From Bhargavaea beijingensis (GTDB lineage: Bacteria; Bacillota; Bacilli; Bacillales_A; Planococcaceae): a stretch of DNA of 64,000 bases. Of the stretch, positions 61,681 through 64,000 are shown piece after piece (within the stretch, counting starts at the first letter, position 1; every line of letters starts with the position of its first letter). The notes under the pieces are model-generated. The model saw nothing but the letters and a program-made list of their open reading frames with translations, was not told the DNA's origin and did not search any database. The position numbers were made by a program, and so were the translations under genes. Where the stretch lies: contig NZ_FNAR01000009.1 of assembly GCF_900101985.1 (NCBI RefSeq), positions 38,380-102,379 on the forward strand, read 5' to 3'.

Positions 61681-63417
61681 TTAATCTTCCACCGGCAATT
61701 GCCGGTCGACGCCCCTCGTCAGAACATTAAATGCAGTCAGGATGATCCAGACCGCAAACACGAAGATGATGGAACCGAAGACAAACAGCAGCATATTCGA
61801 GTTGGAGCCCCACATCGCCCATTCGAAGAACACCTGCTGGAACATGGCGATGAGTGTCATGAATAAGAGGAAGATCATCGGGATCAGCGCGACCATGTAG
61901 TTTCTGCCCAGTTTCTTTAGCCAGACGGCAATCAGCATCAGGCTGATGCCGGCAAGCAGCTGATTCGCCGTACCGAACAGCGGCCAAAGCAGATAGCCGC
62001 CGGACCCGAAGCCGTTCGGCCCTTTCGGGATCAGGACGAGTGCCGCACTGGCCAGGACGGCCACTGATGTCGCAACATGCGCTTTGGCAAGCACAGGCAT
62101 CTTGTACTCCATGCCGATCTCGGCAATGATATAGCGCATCAGGCGGACGGAAGAGTCGAGTGTCGTTGCAGCAAAGCTGATGATGATAATGGAAACGATT
62201 GTTGTGGCCACACTGGCCGGGATGCCGAGTCCTCCCGCAAGGCCGGAAGCACCTTCCACGAAGTTTCCGAGTCCTCCGGCATTGGCTGCACCAAAACTGC
62301 TGTAAGCTTCCGTGAATGCTGCAGTGCTCGGGAATAGTGTCACAACAGCCAGGATGGAAATCAGCGCCAGGACCCCTTCGCCGACCGCCCCGAGGTAGCC
62401 GACAAAGCGGGCATCGGTTTCTTTATCGAGCTGCTTGGAGGATGTGCCGGAAGACACAAGACCATGGAATCCGGAAATTGCTCCGCAAGCGACGGTGATA
62501 AACAGGAGCGGGAACCAGGAAACATCATTCGCGGCATGCACAGCCGGAGCGGTGATTTCCGGATTCGTGAAAATAAGGCCCAGGTACAAAATGCCAAGCC
62601 CGACGACGAGCTGGTGGGAGTTGATGAAGTCACGAGGCTGAAGAAGTTTCCAAACCGGCAGCGTCGAGGCAATATACACATAGATCATCAGGATCACGAT
62701 CCAGATAAAGAAGGCAGACGACACCGCACCGAGCCCGAACAGCCCTGCCCCTTCCTGCCCGCCCATCATGGAGACCAGGTCCACCTGAAGCCAGCTTACC
62801 TGGCTTGCGACAACCGCGGCAATGTACATGATCGCAAGCGCAATCAGGGACGGGATGAGCATTTTCTTTTGCCGCTTATAGACTGCATATCCGATCCAGA
62901 CCGCCAGCGGTATCTGGATAAACACCGGCAGTACACTTGCCGGGTACTTGATGAACAGATTAGAGATCACCCAGGCAAATACCGCGTTGACCATCAGGAC
63001 AAGTATCAAGATGATGAATAAAAACAGCATTTTGGCCCGCTGGCCGATCAGCCGGTCCGCAATGGTCCCGACAGATTGCCCCTTGTTCCGGACAGACAGC
63101 GCCAAAGTCCCGAAATCATGGACACCGGCAGCAAACACCGTTCCGAGGATGACCCATAGGAACGCCGGCAACCATCCCCAGTAAACGGCAATCGCCGGCC
63201 CGAGGATCGGAGCCGCTCCGGCAACCGACGTGAAGTGATGCCCCCATAAGACAAACCTATTTGTCGGGACAAAGTCGACGCCGTCTTTGTACTTGTGTGC
63301 CGGAGTGATGTAGTTCGGATCAAGACGAAAAATGCGTTCCGCGACAAACTTGGAATAATAACGGTAACCCAGTGCGAAAACAACCAGCCCGATCACGGCA
63401 ACCAGAATTGCATTCAT
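61681..63417 (-). CDS. cstA: Carbon starvation protein CstA (peptide/pyruvate transporter family)
   Basis: 578 residues, ~16 helices. Family motifs: HHFTSVAGAAPILGPAIAVYWGWLPAFLW (~46-75), VHDFGTLALSVRNKGQSVG, GFHGLVSSGTSSKQLDKETDARFVGYL and ATTLDSSVRLMRYI. E. coli CstA imports pyruvate and/or peptides under carbon limitation. The ATG at 63417 has GGGGG 9 bp upstream; upstream in-frame codons are leader. The promoter lies ~110 bp upstream. Confidence 0.95.
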   Translation of the reverse strand: MNAILVAVIGLVVFALGYRYYSKFVAERIFRLDPNYITPAHKYKDGVDFVPTNRFVLWGHHFTSVAGAAPILGPAIAVYWGWLPAFLWVILGTVFAAGVHDFGTLALSVRNKGQSVGTIADRLIGQRAKMLFLFIILILVLMVNAVFAWVISNLFIKYPASVLPVFIQIPLAVWIGYAVYKRQKKMLIPSLIALAIMYIAAVVASQVSWLQVDLVSMMGGQEGAGLFGLGAVSSAFFIWIVILMIYVYIASTLPVWKLLQPRDFINSHQLVVGLGILYLGLIFTNPEITAPAVHAANDVSWFPLLFITVACGAISGFHGLVSSGTSSKQLDKETDARFVGYLGAVGEGVLALISILAVVTLFPSTAAFTEAYSSFGAANAGGLGNFVEGASGLAGGLGIPASVATTIVSIIIISFAATTLDSSVRLMRYIIAEIGMEYKMPVLAKAHVATSVAVLASAALVLIPKGPNGFGSGGYLLWPLFGTANQLLAGISLMLIAVWLKKLGRNYMVALIPMIFLLFMTLIAMFQQVFFEWAMWGSNSNMLLFVFGSIIFVFAVWIILTAFNVLTRGVDRQLPVED

Positions 63418-63526
63418 AATGATTAACCCCCTTTTTTGTTTATATGGAACCCGCTGACGGCAATTTGCCGCAGAGGCGGAAACCCCAAGTATCCGTTCAA
63501 CACTCATATTCTATATATATGCGTTC

Positions 63527-63554
63527 ATTATAATTGAAATTTCGATTAATTCAA
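63527..63554 (-). promoter_or_regulatory. Sigma-A promoter of cstA
   Basis: TTGAAT-N16-TATAAT on the minus strand, giving a ~100-nt leader. Confidence 0.75.
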
Positions 63555-63585
63555 AGCTCTCCAACAACTTTTGTTTTTGGACATG

Positions 63586-63613
63586 AAAAATGACGGGACC
63601 TATGGTCCCGTCA
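63586..63613 (-). terminator. Terminator at the 3' end of the right-edge element
   Basis: TGACGGGACC and GGTCCCGTCA are perfect 10-bp arms around three bases, followed by U5 on the minus strand. It separates the upstream transcript from the cstA promoter. Confidence 0.88.
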
Positions 63614-63615
63614 CA

Positions 63616-63661
63616 GACTGTAGACAAAGTGAGTATATTACTCCTTTGTCTGCAGTTTTTT
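63616..63661 (+). terminator. Long hairpin with T-tract (plus-strand terminator or RNA structure)
   Basis: CTGTAGACAAAG pairs with CTTTGTCTGCAG (one mismatch as G-U), continuing past a one-base bulge into GAGTA/TACTC, then T6 on the plus strand. In minus-strand RNA the same hairpin directly precedes the terminator at 63586-63613. Confidence 0.75.
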
Positions 63662-63670
63662 CTTTTCCAT
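63638..63670 (-). CDS. 10-codon ORF with strong ribosome site (possible leader peptide)
   Basis: ATG preceded by CCGGAGG at 5 bp, encoding MEKKKLQTKE and a TAA stop that falls inside the hairpin at 63616-63661. The strong Shine-Dalgarno is the only evidence for translation. Confidence 0.35.
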   Translation of the reverse strand: MEKKKLQTKE

Positions 63671-63905
63671 AAAATCCTCCGGTTTTCCGCTGCGGGCCCT
63701 TGTTGGCCAACGCTGTCGCTTTTGGCCACAGACGCCGTTCTTCGTGACGGCGTCCGCTAGTCCGCGGGCGTTGCCTTAGCCGGCGCCAGTACGTAGACTG
63801 GCGTCTGTGCGCATCGCAAAGCGTTGCGCAACATCTGCGGGGGTCTTCGGCTAACGCTTTTCCCGCAGGTGTCTCGGGCCCTCCGCTTCAATCCGCCATA
63901 TGGCT
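63664..63905 (-). other. GC-rich, hairpin-dense element (structured RNA or interspersed repeat)
   Basis: About 240 bp without a credible gene. In minus-strand sense several stems are perfect: CGCCAGT/ACTGGCG, GACGCCGT/ACGGCGTC, CTGCGGG/CCCGCAG, TTAGCC/GGCTAA and GGGCCC at both ends. The order GAAGCGGAGGGCCCGAGAC, CCTGCGGG, GCCGAAGAC, CCCGCAG, CGCCCGCGGA, GCAGCGGAAAA resembles GC-rich intergenic repeats that I recall from many Bacillus-type genomes. Confidence 0.65.
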
Positions 63906-63926
63906 TATTGAGGCAAACCGTACCTG

Positions 63927-63954
63927 TTTATATAATCGAATGAACAGACTACAA
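63927..63954 (-). promoter_or_regulatory. Possible promoter driving the right-edge element
   Basis: TTGTAG-N16-TATAAA on the minus strand, ~25 bp upstream of the GC-rich element. The remaining ~45 bp to the window end shows no recognisable feature. Confidence 0.4.
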
Positions 63955-64000
63955 AACGGGTGATGAATATGCTGTCGAAATCGATTTGAACAGATATTCT

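Overview
The window is a gene-dense stretch of a moderately GC-rich Bacillales chromosome. The gene order ysnB-ysnA / MarR-gerE-ysmA-sdhBAC / yslB / uvrC-trxA / etfA-etfB-fadB-fadR-lcfA / DUF350 / mutS2-polX-cvpA-zapA / rnhC / pheT-pheS-ysgA / sspI follows, from memory, one conserved arc of the Bacillus subtilis chromosome. Protein similarity is at family level rather than species level, and the TAXI-TRAP transporter, ArsA-like ATPase and DUF368 gene suggest a Planococcaceae/Caryophanaceae-type relative. That family placement is an inference. A gerE gene behind a sigma-K-type promoter and an sspI gene indicate a spore former or a lineage that recently was one.

Layout. 1-2.4 kb: NAD biosynthesis (nifS fragment divergent from nadC-nadA, with a palindromic operator between; nadB is not here). 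2.4-5.3 kb: thiazole synthesis operon tenI-thiS-thiG-thiF behind a TPP riboswitch and terminator (thiO is not here). 5.4 kb: tRNA-Arg(UCU). 5.5-8.2 kb: ysnB, ysnA, a MarR regulator, gerE and a thioesterase with a FadR-type box. 8.3-12.2 kb: sdhCAB and yslB. 12.3-15 kb: DUF1992, uvrC, trxA. 15-20.1 kb: fatty-acid degradation genes etfA, etfB, fadB, fadR and lcfA, with a FadR palindrome and a cre site. 20.2-27 kb: a 27-aa membrane peptide, a DUF350 protein, mutS2, polX, cvpA, zapA and rnhC, then a tandem repeat array. 27-31.8 kb: Phe-tRNA synthetase under a T-box, and an rRNA/tRNA methyltransferase. 31.9-35.6 kb: sspI, argF with ARG-like boxes, an M42 peptidase and an uncharacterised membrane protein. 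35.6-45 kb: wrbA, an MFS transporter, a LysM/3D cell-wall protein with a WalR box, an orphan PAS kinase, a SRAP protein, DUF368, trhO, and a ferredoxin-NADP reductase coupled to a 97-aa unknown. 45-49.6 kb: an RsbR-like STAS protein, an M3 oligopeptidase, and a DUF47/Pit phosphate transporter pair. 49.9-56.3 kb: a TAXI-TRAP transporter, a small membrane protein, a CoA-transferase and a threonine dehydratase. 56.4-59.3 kb: the cold-sensing des/desK/desR module. 59.4-63.5 kb: an oxidoreductase, an ArsA-like ATPase, a small protein ending Cys-Cys, and cstA. 63.6-64 kb: a GC-rich, hairpin-dense, probably transcribed element.

Regulation is unusually readable. Two genetic switches (TPP riboswitch, Phe T-box), a FadR regulon with two boxes, and recognisable WalR, CcpA, ARG-like, DesR-like and sigma-K sites sit where known Bacillus biology predicts them. 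Many transcription units end in clear intrinsic terminators. No phage, insertion sequence or CRISPR array is visible. The least explained pieces are the TTCGTACGCGAAC repeat array (26.9-27.2 kb), the hairpin-rich element at the right end with a 10-codon ORF, the nested inverted repeat at 55.2 kb, the 27-aa membrane peptide, and the ArsA-like operon.
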